Shown piece by piece: positions 46,101 to 61,100 of a DNA stretch of 64,000 nt. Position 1 is the first letter of the stretch. Each line of letters starts with the position of its first letter. The translations under genes and the position numbers were made by a program. The notes under the pieces are model-generated. The model saw only the letters and a program-made list of their open reading frames with translations. It searched no databases and had not been told where the DNA came from. This stretch comes from Tubiluchus corallicola. Its lineage: Eukaryota; Priapulida; Priapulimorpha; Priapulimorphida; Tubiluchidae. The stretch covers positions 1-64,000 of the forward strand of contig JAQGDQ010000244.1 of assembly GCA_030141605.1 (NCBI GenBank), given 5' to 3'.

Positions 46101-49100
46101 GGTTTGATTCAAATTGGAAACTCATAAAATTGATTTGATTTGAGTTTGCTTTCTGTAGACAATGCTCACCCCTAATGGATATTAGATAAACTGCATATGT
46201 GTAAAAAAAAGAAACGGCTGATTTCATTACTGCTGGAGGTAAAGCTAAAACATACTATTCATCTTTTATCCTTTAAATTTTAGATTTCAGGGAGCGAAAT
46301 TTAGTTGAAAACGTAAAAATAGCATCAGCGTTGTTGAAAGATTTTAGAGTTTTAATTCCAATCTGTTACAAACATTCGAAAGTTATTGGAAATATGAGAA
46401 AAAAATGCTGTGTAAAGAAAAAAGGAAAAAGAATTGGAGGGTGGTACTAATTTCATCCATTTCAGTGAAATATTTTGTTAGTTTGCACAGCAGAACAGCT
46501 GCAGATGTATTGGGAGGGTATTTGGAAAAACAAAAACAAGATATGCAAAAATTTTGCATTGTATTTTTACCTGTTAATAATTTCCATTATCTCTATCACT
46601 CTGTATAGTAAATTGCATTCTATATAATTGCAATACAAAGTATTGTAATAATATTGTAATAGCATAATATATAATTGCAATGAAAGTATTGTAATAGTAT
46701 TATAATAGCAATGTAATAGCATTCTATATGATTACAATACAAAGTAATGTAATAATATTGTAATAGCATAATATATAATTGCAATAAAAGTATTGTAATA
46801 ATATTGTAATAGCATAGTATATAATTGCAATACAAAGTATTGTAATAGTATTCTAATAGTAATGTAAAAGCATTCTATATAATTACAATACAAATTAATG
46901 TAATAATATTGTAATAGCATAATATATAATTGCAATACAAAGTATTGTAATAGTGTTGTAATAGCATTGTAATAGCATTTTATAAAATTACAATACAAGG
47001 TAATGTAATAATATTGTAATAGCATAGTATATAATTGCAATACAAAGTATTGTAATAGTGTTGTAATAGCACTGTAATAGCATTCTATATAATTACAATA
47101 CAAAGTATTGTAATAGAACTGTAGTTTCATTTGAATCATTTTGTGATGTACCATTTTGAAAAGAACCTAAAATTTCAACTAAAAGAACAAGGCCTGAAAA
47201 CAGATTTATTTCTGTAGTTATTGTCTGCTAAATAGGTATTCAGTGTCCACATCGGGGAGCGGTTTTTTCTTACGTCTGGCGTCATGCCAACTATCCATAC
47301 CAACCAGATGACAGAGAGGCTTCTAACATATTCTTTGTCTGGGAAATGCTGAGACCTCTTCTTAAAGGTATCACCGTTACTCTTTTTATTACAATTTACT
47401 GATTCTTGGTATTTGATTATTACTTGAAGTGATCATTGAATCAGATTAGCTCATATGTCGTCTTTTAATATTTCTTCTGCAGGCTCATGTGACTGCATAA
47501 AAGCATGCATTTACGAAATATAAAATATATACTTTCAGCATTATCTGGTGAATTGAGGAGTTCACTTAATTAAAGTAAAACCTAATGCGATCTTAAACTG
47601 TAGGTCAAAACAATCTACTCTTTCAAATATTGAAAGGAAACATGCCATTTTTTAAAAAATGACTTGCGTGAAAAATTATCACCATAGAAATGTAATTTTG
47701 CTTTGTGCAGTTCGTTCTTCGCTGTTACCTGCATTCTGCCATTCCCTGGTTAGATACGACTTGTTGCACAAAAATTGGGGCTATACTTCTCATTTCACGT
47801 GTTCAGTTGTGATATAGTGCCAACATTCAAGAGCTCATGCTTGGGCAAGAGCACAGCGGTAAATTTGAATTTTAAACTTAAAATTTGCGAAGTTTTTGTA
47901 TGTCACACTCAGTATCTTACAGTAACACTGTACGTCAATTTTCGCTTTTGCAAACACTTGCAACACGCTCGTGGAATATTTTTGCTGTTGAAAATTATGT
48001 TAGTTTGTGATGTCATCTATAGCTGTGCTCGCCCACCATTAATTAAGATTTTAATCAGTTATTTAATTATCACAAATGCTTTTGCAGGATTAATTGTGCT
48101 AAAATGTATAGTTTTTATCAGATTTGAAAATGGGGTAGTATATGAAAAATCATCCTGTCTTCATTTAATTAATTATTGTGTAGACTGTCAAGAATTTTTT
48201 TAGTATCTCTGGTATTTTGTTTGCTCTTGAAATGTCGGATGTTAATATAATCAAACTGAAAGTTTTTTGTATCTAAAGGAAATTTCTCAAAAAGCATAAT
48301 TATTAGAAATTAGCAGTTGTTGATCTTCACTGTAGTTCCTAGCAAGAGATAAAATGAATTCAAAGAACAATTGATTAAAACATCGTAATGCAAATACTTA
48401 TTTACAATAATATTACAAGGTGAGACGTACATATTAGATTACAGTAATATTACAAAATAAAGGTTAGACGTCACATTAATTAACGATAATAATTGTTAGT
48501 ATCTATTTAATCTGTGCACAGTTATGTACTATATAAGAACTATAGAGGACATTATAAAGATAACCTATATGTGATATATGCAGGGAAAACCTGTAGCTAG
48601 TATTTCACGAACCAGAGAGGTTTTTCCCAGGGAGGCACCTGCCTACACTTTTATAACACCGCATGCATTAAGCGATTACGTACTTAATGAGCTGGAGACA
48701 AAAATCACTTGGCTTTAAAGTTATTCGTTATACAATTAAAATACAGAAGACTACATTCTTACTATGTACAGAACACTCATAATTAACCATACAGTAGAAT
48801 ATATCTCGTTATAACTTTATATATACACAATGATTGTCCTATCAAAAATAACATTTCTGACAAGGAAGTGGTTTTCTCAAACTGCCCAAGAAATGCAGAG
48901 CTAGAAAAATATTGTATAAAAACTTTTCATCTTTAGGCATTCCTATGTACATTATTCCTGACACCATTATATACGATCCCAAAGAGCTATGCGATTTTTT
49001 GAGCAGAAATAAGATTACTAGAATTCTTCTCACTCCGTCGTTGTTTGAAGCAGTAATAGAGACACGACAGCTAGACCTTGCAGATTCGTTCAGATACATG

Positions 49101-52100
49101 AGGTAAGATCTTATTGTTACATAGATATTCACAGGCTGAGTTTGTACCCTGTTCTGCCACATGCATTGCATATAAAACAGTTAAAATGTAATATATTCTT
49201 AGAATAGAATAGAATAGAATAGAATATACTAGAATAGAATAGAATAGAATAGAATGGAATAGAATAGAATAGAATGCAGTAGAGTAAAATAGAATGGAAC
49301 AGAGTAGAATGGAATGGAATAGAATAGAATAGAATAGAATAGAATAGAATAGAATAGAATAGAATAGAATAGAATAGAATAGAATAGAATAGAATAGAAT
49401 AGAATAGAATAGAATAGAATAGAATAGAATAGAATAGAATGCAGTAGAATAAAATAGAATAGAACACAATAGAATAGAATGGAATGAAAAACAATACGTT
49501 TCCTGATTAATGCATATAAGTTTTGTTAAATACATGTCTTTGTTCAGGCAAGTGTGGTTCAATGGTGAAGTGGTTACTACTGCTTTGTTGAAACGAGGCT
49601 CACAGTTGCTGCCTTCAGTTCGGTTCATCAATCTCTACAGTACATCTGAGTCGCATGATACCGCTGTCTGTGACTTGACGCACGAGCTTAAAAATGATCC
49701 GGTACAATTATAAGTACTTTGTGCATAAGTTTACTGTATATTGAGATGATGGGTATTAATTCTTTGATGTTTGAATGAACATAATGCCACAGAATTTGTT
49801 GCTTAACGTGTTCGGGACCATAAGCATTTGCACCATTTTGCACGGGTTCGTGAAAATCTGCTCTCACTAAGCAACGATTACGTTACATTTGATAATTTTT
49901 GTAGGTTTCTACTCCTCACACAATGGACTTTCATGCAAAACTATATATAAAATGCATCTGGTTACCTTAGACAAATTAAAAATCGATTTTTGACAAATAA
50001 ATTAAAAGAAATTGAACTAAATTTGTTTAGTCAATGGTCATTCTTTTGTTTTTAGATATTTACATTAAATGATATTAATGAAATTGGTGCAAATTGTTTA
50101 AATATAGATTTTTCTAGGGACTGTTTGACAGAATGTTTTGCCCTGTTGGGCGTCCTTTGCAAGGAGTGCACATTTTGGTGTTAGATGAAGACAACAGAGC
50201 AGCATCTGTTGGTGTTGCTGGCGAGGTAAGTTTAGTTTTCTAAATATTTACAAGAAAGTTTTTGTTGGTTTCAGTTTACATGGATTTGAATAGTTCGTTC
50301 TCTGCTTCTGTTCCAGATACTAATTGGAGGTCCAACTCTAGCAAGAGGTTACTTGAATAGGCCACAGGTTAATGCTCAGCGGTTTATCACACGGCCTAAT
50401 GGCATTTCGAGTGATGTAGGGGATCGGCTGTACAGAACCGGTGACTGGGGTTACATATTGTCTGATGGGAGCCTCGAAATATGTGGACGATGTGATTCCA
50501 TGGTGAAAATTCGAGGGTACAGCATCGAAGTTCAGGTAGACTTGTTTGTTTTTAATATTTTCATGTGGAAAGTGTAATTTGATAAATATATCGTGATAGT
50601 GTATTATCACTATTATAGCTGTTAAGTATACAGAGATCGACATGTGGATTGGTTGATTCTCATTGTTAGGAAATCATGTTTGCAAGATGAGAGTTTAAAT
50701 GACAAGAAAGAAGGTGCCTGAAGTAGGTTTCGAAAAAATCACCTTAAAAAATTATATTACTTTATACCAATTTTATGCATATATTGTACTCGCGTTAAAA
50801 GAATATTTGCTTGTTTTCATTTTAAATCTTCCGCGCCACTGTTCCGACCGTGCCATTACATGACGCCTCTACACACAACGTAAATCAATATAAACAATAA
50901 TATTTTTTTCTATTTGAATTTTTGACAAATGGAAGAAACTTATAGTTATGTGTTGTGCATCTAACTGCAGTTCTTTCACTAAATGGTGATACCTGCCATA
51001 TTATTCTCTCCCCTGCAAAATGTTGTTCACCCAAAACCTGTGTTTTCTTTTCCGTCTAATAGTACAATAATAAGCTAATGCTGCAGCTGTAACTATCAGG
51101 CTTAAATTTAAACAGAGACATGATTTCCAAAAATTATAGCTTGCAATTTTCACGAATAGCGACCTAAAATGGCGGAAGGAGCGTCGTATTTGTTAATATG
51201 CATGGCGTTTACGCACACATGGAAACAGTCAATACGCATCATGCATTACGGATTACTTGCACATGGAGGTTGTAACCGAAGCCATTTTAAAACCCAACAC
51301 ACGCCGTGTCTTCATTTTTGTTTTCATTTCGTGCTTCTTGTTGATTTTGCGACAATTATTCTCTTTGCTTATTGTGTTAATTTGCTTATATTTTTGTGTT
51401 TCACAGGCAATTGAAGCTGGCCTCTTGGAATTACCAACAGTAAACAAGTGTAACGTGTTAGTTCATGGGAAAGAGGGAGAGGACAAATTTCTTGTGGCGT
51501 ACATTGTCCCAGTCGGACAGGCCACGAGAAAAGAAATACGCGCTGGTTTGAAGTTACGGCTTCCATTCTACATGATACCCTCTTACTTTGTGTTACTGTC
51601 AAGGTAATGATGACATTTAATTCTTAAACTACAGTGTTCTCTCACTTATCGCGGGCGTTCCATTCCAGGCACACCCGCGATAATTGAATTTCTGCGTAGT
51701 AGGGACGCTATACTTATTTTAGTAGTTATACATTATTTTAAGTCTTTATAAACCCATCCCACACTCTTATACATAACTCTTTCCCATTTCCTTAATAACT
51801 TTTCCCATACTGTACATGTACCTTTTAAAAAACTTTACTGAAATGTTCATAAAAATGTTTTAAACTCTTAAATCTGGATACGTAATTTTAAAAATTTGAA
51901 TTAAAAAAATCTCACTGTCGGCAAGTAGAATCTCAAGTGGGCTCAAGTACTACATTTCGTTTTTGGCGTGTATTCATCCGCTGAATAAATACATTATTTC
52001 CTGTAAATGGTAATTTTTTGTGATTTATAATATTCTTTTAATGTTAGAATTAATATTTTTAATATATTTTTATACATTTTGTGATTTTTTATGCAAAATT

Positions 52101-55100
52101 CATCAAATCTATACATTACTGTACAACACGTACTACGCATGTGCAAAAATACTTTTGACGGAGTACTGCAAAAACCCGCGAAACAGCGAAAATACCACGA
52201 TAAATATTTTACATTAATATTTTTGAAAACCCGTGAAACAGCGAGTCCATGATAAATGAACCGCGAAGTAGCGAGGGAACACTGTAATTATATTCTCAGT
52301 ATGATAACAGCTTGGACAGTTTGTATGCACTTTAACCAAGTAACCACTTGGTTACTTCCCGTACCTATGATGCTGTGATGTATTTTTTTTCTGCACATGC
52401 TTAAATAAGATACTTTTGTGTGACCATTGAGCTTTTACTATTTTTACGTCCTCTTACTTTGCTTTTGTGCATTATAATATGCGTAGAAGTACAGTGTCAT
52501 TACACGCTGCTTGATTACACTGATGTAAATAGTTGTGATGTACACTCATTTATCGGTTTGCCGGATGAAAAAAGGGGAGACGTCGGTCTGAATTTGCCGA
52601 TTGTCCATATTTACCAATACTAAGTTAATACAGCAGGCGCCGGGTATTAGATTCACGGTAATGTTGAATCAATTGCCTAATTGTGTCAAAAATGGCTCCT
52701 ATGCAAAGTATGTAAAAACTGTCGCCAAATAACTCTAACATTCGAGCATAATTGACTATATTTTTTCTGTATAGAGATATACACGTGATTACACTGAGGT
52801 AATGATGTAAGCAAACTGGCGGCCCGCAAATTAACGGTCAGCTCGTGATACAACGAGCTGACCGTGTCCATAGTATACAGGTTTTTTAACTGTCCACATT
52901 TTGTCCGAGCTTTCCGATATCCGTAAAAGCGAGCTCAAGCAAACCGAGATATGATTCTAACGTCGATGATTATGATGTCAATGCTGATGATGATAGCGTT
53001 TGTTCATTTATTACATTTAAGACTTACTGCACAAATTTTCTTCCTTTTGTTTTTTGTTGTTGTGCATTCATTTTTTAACTACATTTTCGTTCATTTGCTG
53101 CATTTTAGTTCCCTCGCTGCATTTATGATTTAACCAGATTGCTGGCTTTTTTGTTGTTGCATTCGTGACTTGTTCAGTTGTTGTTTTAATATTTAACTGT
53201 ATTATTTGCTTGCTTTTTTTCATTGGTATAATTATAATATAACTGCTTTGCATCTTGTTTATTTGCTACACTTAAGACCTAACCACGTATTTATTAACTT
53301 AACCATGTAGTCTGCCGTGCTTTATAATATTTCTAAGGTATATAGGGGTGGCTGACTCGATGACCTTCTGATCTTTTGCCACCCCATCTCTACATACTTT
53401 ACATAATTTGTTGTATTTGGTTTATAAATATTATATTAGAGATAAATAAACCTTTGAATTGAATTGATGACAATGAAATATGACACCTTTAGTATTTAAC
53501 ACCCATTCATTCACCTTTCACTGCTTAGTAATTGTTAGCACTTTAATTTTTGTCTAGCATACCGATAGTTGCCGCTACTGGGAAACTAGATAAAAGTCAA
53601 CTTCCAGCCGTTGAAAATATGACGAGTGAGCTTGATGCGGATAGCCGGCCTTCAACTTCAACTGAAATACGACTGGCTGCTATATGGGCAGAGGTTTTAT
53701 CACTACGATCTGTGGATATTCATGAAAGCTTCTTTGACATGGGAGGGTATGTTTATAATAATATTGTTATTCGTCATATTTGTGTGCTTGCATAGCAAAA
53801 TCAGCTGCTCTTAAGTTATCTTTGGATAATTTAGCTTACACTGTTTACTCTTCTGGAACCACCGGCAAGCCAAAAGGTTTGTGCTCGTTTGTTTTATTAA
53901 CTGTTTGTCATTAATTACATAAAGCGTGAAGCTTCAAAACAAAGAAATAAGAACATTTAAAAAATAAAGCAACAACAGAAGGAAAAACAAATGTGTGTGT
54001 TTGCATAACAAAATCATCCGTAAGTCGTCAATTAAGCTTTTTTCTGATATCCCGAATCTCCATTTCACAAGAATCATTTTGATACCAAGTTCATCGCTCT
54101 ATGTTATTTCTAAGCTGAGATAATCCACGTTGAAATCGAGGTGCAGGCTACACACTGAAAAACATAATCTTGAGAAAATCACTGTTAAAGTCAGCCATTG
54201 TTTTTTGTCACATCTCTACAAAACACTTAGCAACCGTACGAAAGTGTGTTTGCTATGGATTGTACAACAGCAAATTGAAGTTACATTTAAACCCAGTAGA
54301 TGGCTGTTCCTGACGAAGACTTGGTCTTGTCAACAGAAAAAACACGAAGCAAAATGGCTACAATTGGAGTTAGAAAATACAAGTTTTTTTACAGATGCTG
54401 CACTAGTTTCTAGACAGAAATGTGGGTAAGGAGTTATAAAATTAGATTAGTATTTTTTAGACATTTTCCTGATAATTTGATGTTAGAATATAAAAGTCCC
54501 GTACATTTAGCATTTGTTTTCTTAAAAAATGAAAAATCTACGTTTGACCAAATTTTTGATGCTTTCTACTTTGAAGCATCATAACGTACTTTTAACTATG
54601 CCGACTTATGGACGGGTTTGGTTTGCAAGCACACATTTAGTTGAAAATATGTTGTTATTTCTTTAAAATGACTTTATAAAATGTTTTTAGCAGTGAATAG
54701 AGATTGATTTTTAAATTTCCAAATATTTTTTATAAATAGGGTAGAGTGTGCAGTTCCTACTATTATAAGATTTCCTTTTTGTTAAACAAACCAGCTAGAC
54801 AATGAGAAGTTTTTATATGAACAAGCATTTGTGCACTGATGCACTCAGTAGAAGGCCAATTTATAACTGCTTGCATTTCAGAATTATTCCTCTTTTTGAT
54901 GCATTTTGTTAGCATGTAATTGTTACAGTGCATTACAGTGTTTGCAGGCTGTATATTTAAATCCTTTTGATATTTGCAGCCACGTACAGTCAACCTCGGG
55001 TATAAGGTACTCGCTTATAAGGGACCACCAACACCGGTCCCGATTTTTCGTAACGTTTTTCCTTAAAAGAATCTTTGTATATAAGGTACTCAGATATAAG

Positions 55101-58100
55101 GGACTTTTGGTTATAAGGGACTATATCTTCAGGTCCCGCGTAATAGAAACCCAGGTAAATTACCTCGCATATAAGGCACCCGATGATCAAAATAAATTTA
55201 TCAATTTTTGACCTCAATTTTTCACAAACTTCGAACAGCTCGGTTTCCGGGGTCACATACATCTCACATCACTGAAGGAGCTTCCTACATACCGTTTGCA
55301 CTGAATGTGTGGCAATAATCCATAAAAATTTGGGTAAAAGTACAGAAAAGTACAGGTATACACCCTCGGTCTGACTTAACTTCGGCTGTACGGAACATCG
55401 GATGTAAGGGACAATTTTTTCCGGTCCGGAGGCGCCCCTTATATCCGAGGTTGAATGTATACACATATTTTTAAATCCCGTGGAATGATTGTTAGTATCA
55501 CAAGATTAAATAAAGGAAATTATTTATTTATTTCATTATGTAGGATGAAATTTATCATCGACATGTTATATCTCAGTCTCAGCTAACCATTCTGCTGGTT
55601 GCTCAACAGACCACTGTGACTGATGTAGCATGGATGTGATGTTGCCAAGGTCTGATGCTTTTAGCTTATGTTTTTTATGTAAAGTTGTCAGTTTCAGTTC
55701 ATAAGCTATCGACGTGTAGCATGGATCCGACGTTGCCAAGGTGCAAATGTAATTACGTTTTTTTTTATTTGAAGTTGTCACTTTCAGTTCATACACCATC
55801 AACAAGTTTAATCCTTTCCGAAGAGGCAGGTGACACAGTCTTCTTGTTTCATTCAGCAATGCTACATGACACGTTGGTGGATTTTTACGAAGGATTCTCT
55901 TGCTGCTACTTTTGCTCAATGTTCTAGTCAATCACTACTGTGGTTTTGTTTGTATATGCCTGATTTGTGGACTTACGGCGGAACGGACCTTACTCAGTGT
56001 AAATAATCTAAATTATCTGTTCCTCAGGCCATTCACTAAAGTTTTGACAGCGGCTAGTACACTTTATATCACGAAGGGCAACATGTGAATTATATTAGTG
56101 GTGGCGTACTGCCAATTTGACCTCTAATCAGTGACATCACACTCTAGATGAGTCAACAAGCTTTTTCACAGTTCCAGAGATTGATGATGATTGTGAAAAG
56201 GTCAAAGGTCAGGTGTGCTAGACAATGCACTTGTGTACACTTGACAACGCCTCGCAGCCCAAGCTGTTGTAATAGTAACAGTTTTAACAGCTACATAGAA
56301 CCTTAGCTAGTTCATTTTTTCTTGTTTCCAAGCAAGATCCTGCTAGTAAATCATTCTATGCACAGACTAATGCATAACTAAGTAAAATCCAAGTAACACA
56401 ATTGAAGTTAATAAACTCATGCCGCAGATGGCTTTGCTTTACCCACATGTCACGTGATGGTTGTAGTTAAGACGCGTTGCTGTGGTACACTTAACCTTTG
56501 AACTACAGCAACTGCATACAACAAAACTGTGAAAGCAACTCACGTAACAGACCTGACCTATAATCTGTAAGTTGTGGGCTTGTAATTTTACATTGATGAA
56601 AGAACACAAGTAAATAGAAAAAGCAGCATGAAAAAATGCAAAGCGGAAATCTTTAGCTTATTTTTTGTAATAATTTTGAGAATTTTGTAAAAAGTCTGCT
56701 TTTATGACTCCATAAGTACTGCTGTAATGAGCAATTTCATTGTGCGCACTCACAGTTGCTGTAGATCAAAGGTTAAGTGTAGCACAGCAACGCGTCTTAT
56801 CTACAACTGTTACATAACATGTGTAAAGTAAAGCTGTCAGCTGCACCAGCTCGGTAACTTCAGTTGTTTTACGTGGGTTTTACTTAATTATGCATTAGTC
56901 TGTGCGTAGAGTGATTTACTAGCAGGATCTTGTTTGGGAACGAGAGAAAATGAACTAGGTAAGGTTCTAGCTAGCTTCTAAAACTGTTACTATTACAACA
57001 GCATGGGCTGCGAGGCGTTGTCAAGTGTACACAAATGCGTTGCCTGGGGTACACTTAACCTTTGACCTTTTCAGGATAATCATCAATCGCTGGAACTGTG
57101 AAAAGGCTTATTTAAATCTTAAAAATCTTATGTTAGTAGATGGAAGTGAAACGACAAATACCAAAGGATGAAATCGCTATGGTGTACTTGGCTAGCTTTA
57201 TTTTCACTGACTGCATAACAAAGCATTTTTGCTAGGTTTACTAACACAATGCTTCATGTTTTTAGTTGGTAGTCTTTTGTTTGTTTTGTAAACTTGTAGT
57301 AACTTGTTGTTAGTATATTAACTTTCGCTGGCAAAACTTATACCTCTTATTTCTAGAGAACGGGAATGAGCCGGGGGCGGTGCTGGCTATGAATAGATAA
57401 CACGTTCAGCGGTGGGTGTCATAGGCGTGTTTAGAATTCGCGACAGGGCTACGGCATCCCGTAACAGGTGTTTTCCCCGGGCCAACTCGCGATTTTTTCG
57501 AAATTTTGACCAAACAGCATGCGGAAAAAATGTTCTAGCGGCGCCTGGTGGGACTCTCGGAAGGAGATATATAGCTCTTTAGAAAGAGCAAGAACAGGGC
57601 TACACGATGATGTGGGCTGCATTTTAGGACACGTCCACCAAGAGGAGTAGCGAGGAGTTAATTAGGTGTTCCATTTTTGGCAATTTTCGCTTAGAAAACT
57701 GCTGACAGAAAGCCATTGTTGTGACGTCATCCATACTCTGTCTATAACCTTATAGCTTTAATTCAGTAAAAGCTGCTGGCTTTGCGTTAGATAAACAGAC
57801 AAACAATAGGTAGCTTTTTTGATTATAAGTGTATTTCTAAGCAAATTTTTTTGCGGGGCTTTTGCTAGCGAAATAAGTCGTGTCACGACATGAGTACCAA
57901 AATCATGTGACAATGCACTCTAATGCGACCAAAGCTATTTCTTGTAATTTCATTACGCTGAAAACTTGCATGATAATTAAACTATAACTAATGTCATATA
58001 AAATATTTTCAAATCAGATATGCCAAATCAGACTTGCAAGGTAGACAACATTCAAAAACTTTACCAACTAAGATTAATTATGAGAAAAAGCAGTTCAGTG

Positions 58101-61100
58101 ATGCAAATGGATGACAAATTAAAACTAGCGAAAGATTAATATATTTGTATTAATTAAAGCTTTGAAGCTTAATATTACTTTTCATCATTAGCATGTACAG
58201 TTTTTTGTGTAGATGCGTGCAGGCTCTTCTTGCTTTTCATTGTTTCTATTTTGGTAACTTCTAATAATTATTCTCTGCTTTTGTTTAGTTAAGGACTGAC
58301 AACAGACATCGTTTTGTTTTTCCAAATGCTTCTTTAACTCCTTCAGGACCATAAGCATTTGCTCAATTTGCATGGTTTCATGAAAAACTGCTCTCACTGA
58401 GCAGAGATTACATTGTATTCGATAATTTTTGTAGGTTTCTACTCCTCACACAATGGATTTTTGTGCAAAATTATATATGAAATGCATTTGCTCACCTTAG
58501 ACAAATTAAAAATCCAGTTTTTGACGAGAAAATTGGAAAAAGCCTTCAGCAACTGCAGTGTTTGCACTGTAACAATGTACAGTATCACTTGTGTGAAATT
58601 GGTTAATGCAGAAAATTACATCCACACACAACATTCTGATGCACTTTGGCCTCAAGTCTACTCTATTTCTAAGATAAAATTCCTGTTGAAAGAGTAAAAG
58701 TGAGTGTTGGCTGATCGGTTGGTTTTTCCTGGAATAGCAGCTGAACACTGCCCAGCTTCTGCTAGTGCAGATCAATAAATTAGTGTGTACAATCACGCAA
58801 GTGTACACCAGACTAAGCTACTCAATACGCACAGTTGGACTAACCTGAAAAGGGCATGAGTTTTCATAGCTTTATCCATTTAAATCACTTATAAATACTT
58901 AAACAAATAGCACGATTAGGTAGCTCATATTCTCCTGATTAGAACAGCACCTAATCTATAATCACTTAGTTACATCTGTGCTCACACAGTAGCAGGATGG
59001 TCATAGGTTTTATAAGACCAATTTTGAACAGTGTGGTCCTGAAGGAGTTAATTCTTTTTAATTACTCAAAATAAACATTCAGTTTCAGGCAGAAAAGGTT
59101 CAAAAGATTAGATTCAAGTGCGACATAAAAGGTTCTTAAGGTGCATTTTCCTCTTTTTCTTTTCAGCCATTCTCTTTTGGCTGCTAAGTTTCTGGATGCT
59201 GTGCATGAAGAGTTTGGTGTGCAAGTTTCTGTCCAAGACTTGTTTAGTTACTCGACAGTAGCATCGTTTGCGCAGTTCTTAGATGACAATCATAATGGGA
59301 AAGCCACTGTTAAGCTACTTAAACTTGACTTGTTGGCTGAAGTAAAGCGGCATGATCAAGCTTTTATTAGGTATGTGTACTGTCTTACAAACACTTGCTA
59401 TGTCTGCTTATGTTTAAAACTATCGTAGTTCTAATATACTGGGTGTCTAAAAGTTCTTTTAAATTTTAATCACATTAGAAGCTGAAGCTGGGTCATTAGC
59501 TAGTACATCAGCTGACTCACACAGTAAATCAGCTAGCTCGGCTGAAGCTGAATCAGTTGGTACTATATATATATATATATATATAGTTTATTGACTGATT
59601 AAAAGATAGTCGAACATTAAATTTTTTCAGTCCATAGTTCACTACAAAAAAGGACTTTAGATCATGTAACATGATCATTACTGTCAAAAAATAGCCGAAG
59701 AATTATTTACAAATTCTCACTACACACTTACTATCACATAACATGATCATTACTGTCCAACAACAGCTAAAGTGTTATTTACAAATTCACAATATGACAT
59801 TGGGTTTCCATTGAAAAATTCATACAGTTCGTTGAAGTTCAGTTCAGTGTTATCTTCACGAAGGTGATTCGTAAGTGGACAAAAACAGATAACATGCTCT
59901 TCTGTTTGAATGTTTGTATGCCCAGGACAGGAGCATAGCCTGTCTTCTCATTTGATCCTTGCCCATCTTCCAGTCTCAATATGTGAGGAGAGGCATTATA
60001 TATAAATTATATATATAATTTAAATCCAACTCTTGCTAAGATTTGTCTTGATTGCCGATGAATCACCAAAACACCAAAATAATTCCATACATGTGACTTA
60101 CATTGCCTATTTGTGTATTTAATTTTGAATTGACCAGCTTTCTCGTTCAAAAACCAGCACACGCACAATTTTACCTTGAATCCGCAATCCGTTACCCACA
60201 TTTCAACCAGTGATTTCATCATCAACATAAGCCTGTTACGTCAATTGTGGACATTGGGCAGGCAGAATTCTAAAATAAAAAAATCTGCTCTCAAGAAAGG
60301 TAGCAATCCAGCAAAAAACTAGACGCTCCTATGCTAGTGTCTTGTTCGCAAGAGCGAAAATCTTCGCAGCCGGCAACTGAATCCGGTCACTGACTGGCTG
60401 GCGAGCCAAAAGCTGGTTTTCTTATCTGCTAAGTCGGATGTAGAAATAAACCGGCTGGAGCTCAGCTGAAATGGCGCAGCTCTGGCCTCTAATCATAATT
60501 TTAATTAAAATCATTTGCTTTAACAGTAGTAAATAGTAAAATTTGCGGTATTTCAGATTTTCCAAGTAAAAGTAAAGAAATCTGTACTATTGTATGTCGA
60601 TTGTTGCCGCACAAGAAATGAGCTTTGTTATGTGAACATATTAGCTTCTTTTAGTTTTCACTGCCAATTCACAAAGTAAGCTAATTTTCTAGCATTTAGG
60701 AAATTATTTTGATCAGTTTTAGTTAAACGATGTTTTATTTGACAAGAAACATGACAATCATAGGTACATTTATAATAAAAAACAATGTTTTATTTTACAA
60801 GAAACATGGCAATCATAAGTACATTTATAATAAAAAAACAATGTTTTTATTTGACAAGAAACATGACAATCATAAGTACATTTATAATAAAAAAACAATG
60901 TTTTTATTTGACAAGAAACATGACAATCATAAGTACATTTATAATAAAAAAAAAACAATGTTTTTGTTTGACAAGAAACATGCCAATCATAAGTACATTT
61001 ATAATAAAAAAACAATGTTTTTATTTGACAAGAAATATGACAATCATAAGTACATTTATAATAAAAAACAATGTTTTTATTTGACAAGAAACATGACAAT

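Noticed and set aside
46620-47154. Leu/Tyr/Gln-rich minus-strand ORFs
   Set aside because: Translation of an AT-rich tandem repeat in intron 3.
49071-49631. FYSIL-repeat ORFs of 186 and 121 codons
   Set aside because: Translation of the (GAATA)n microsatellite. The region is intron 5.
55566-55931. Minus-strand 121-codon ORF as a real gene
   Set aside because: Internal duplication and lack of any recognised family suggest repeat-derived sequence. Kept only as an unassigned region.
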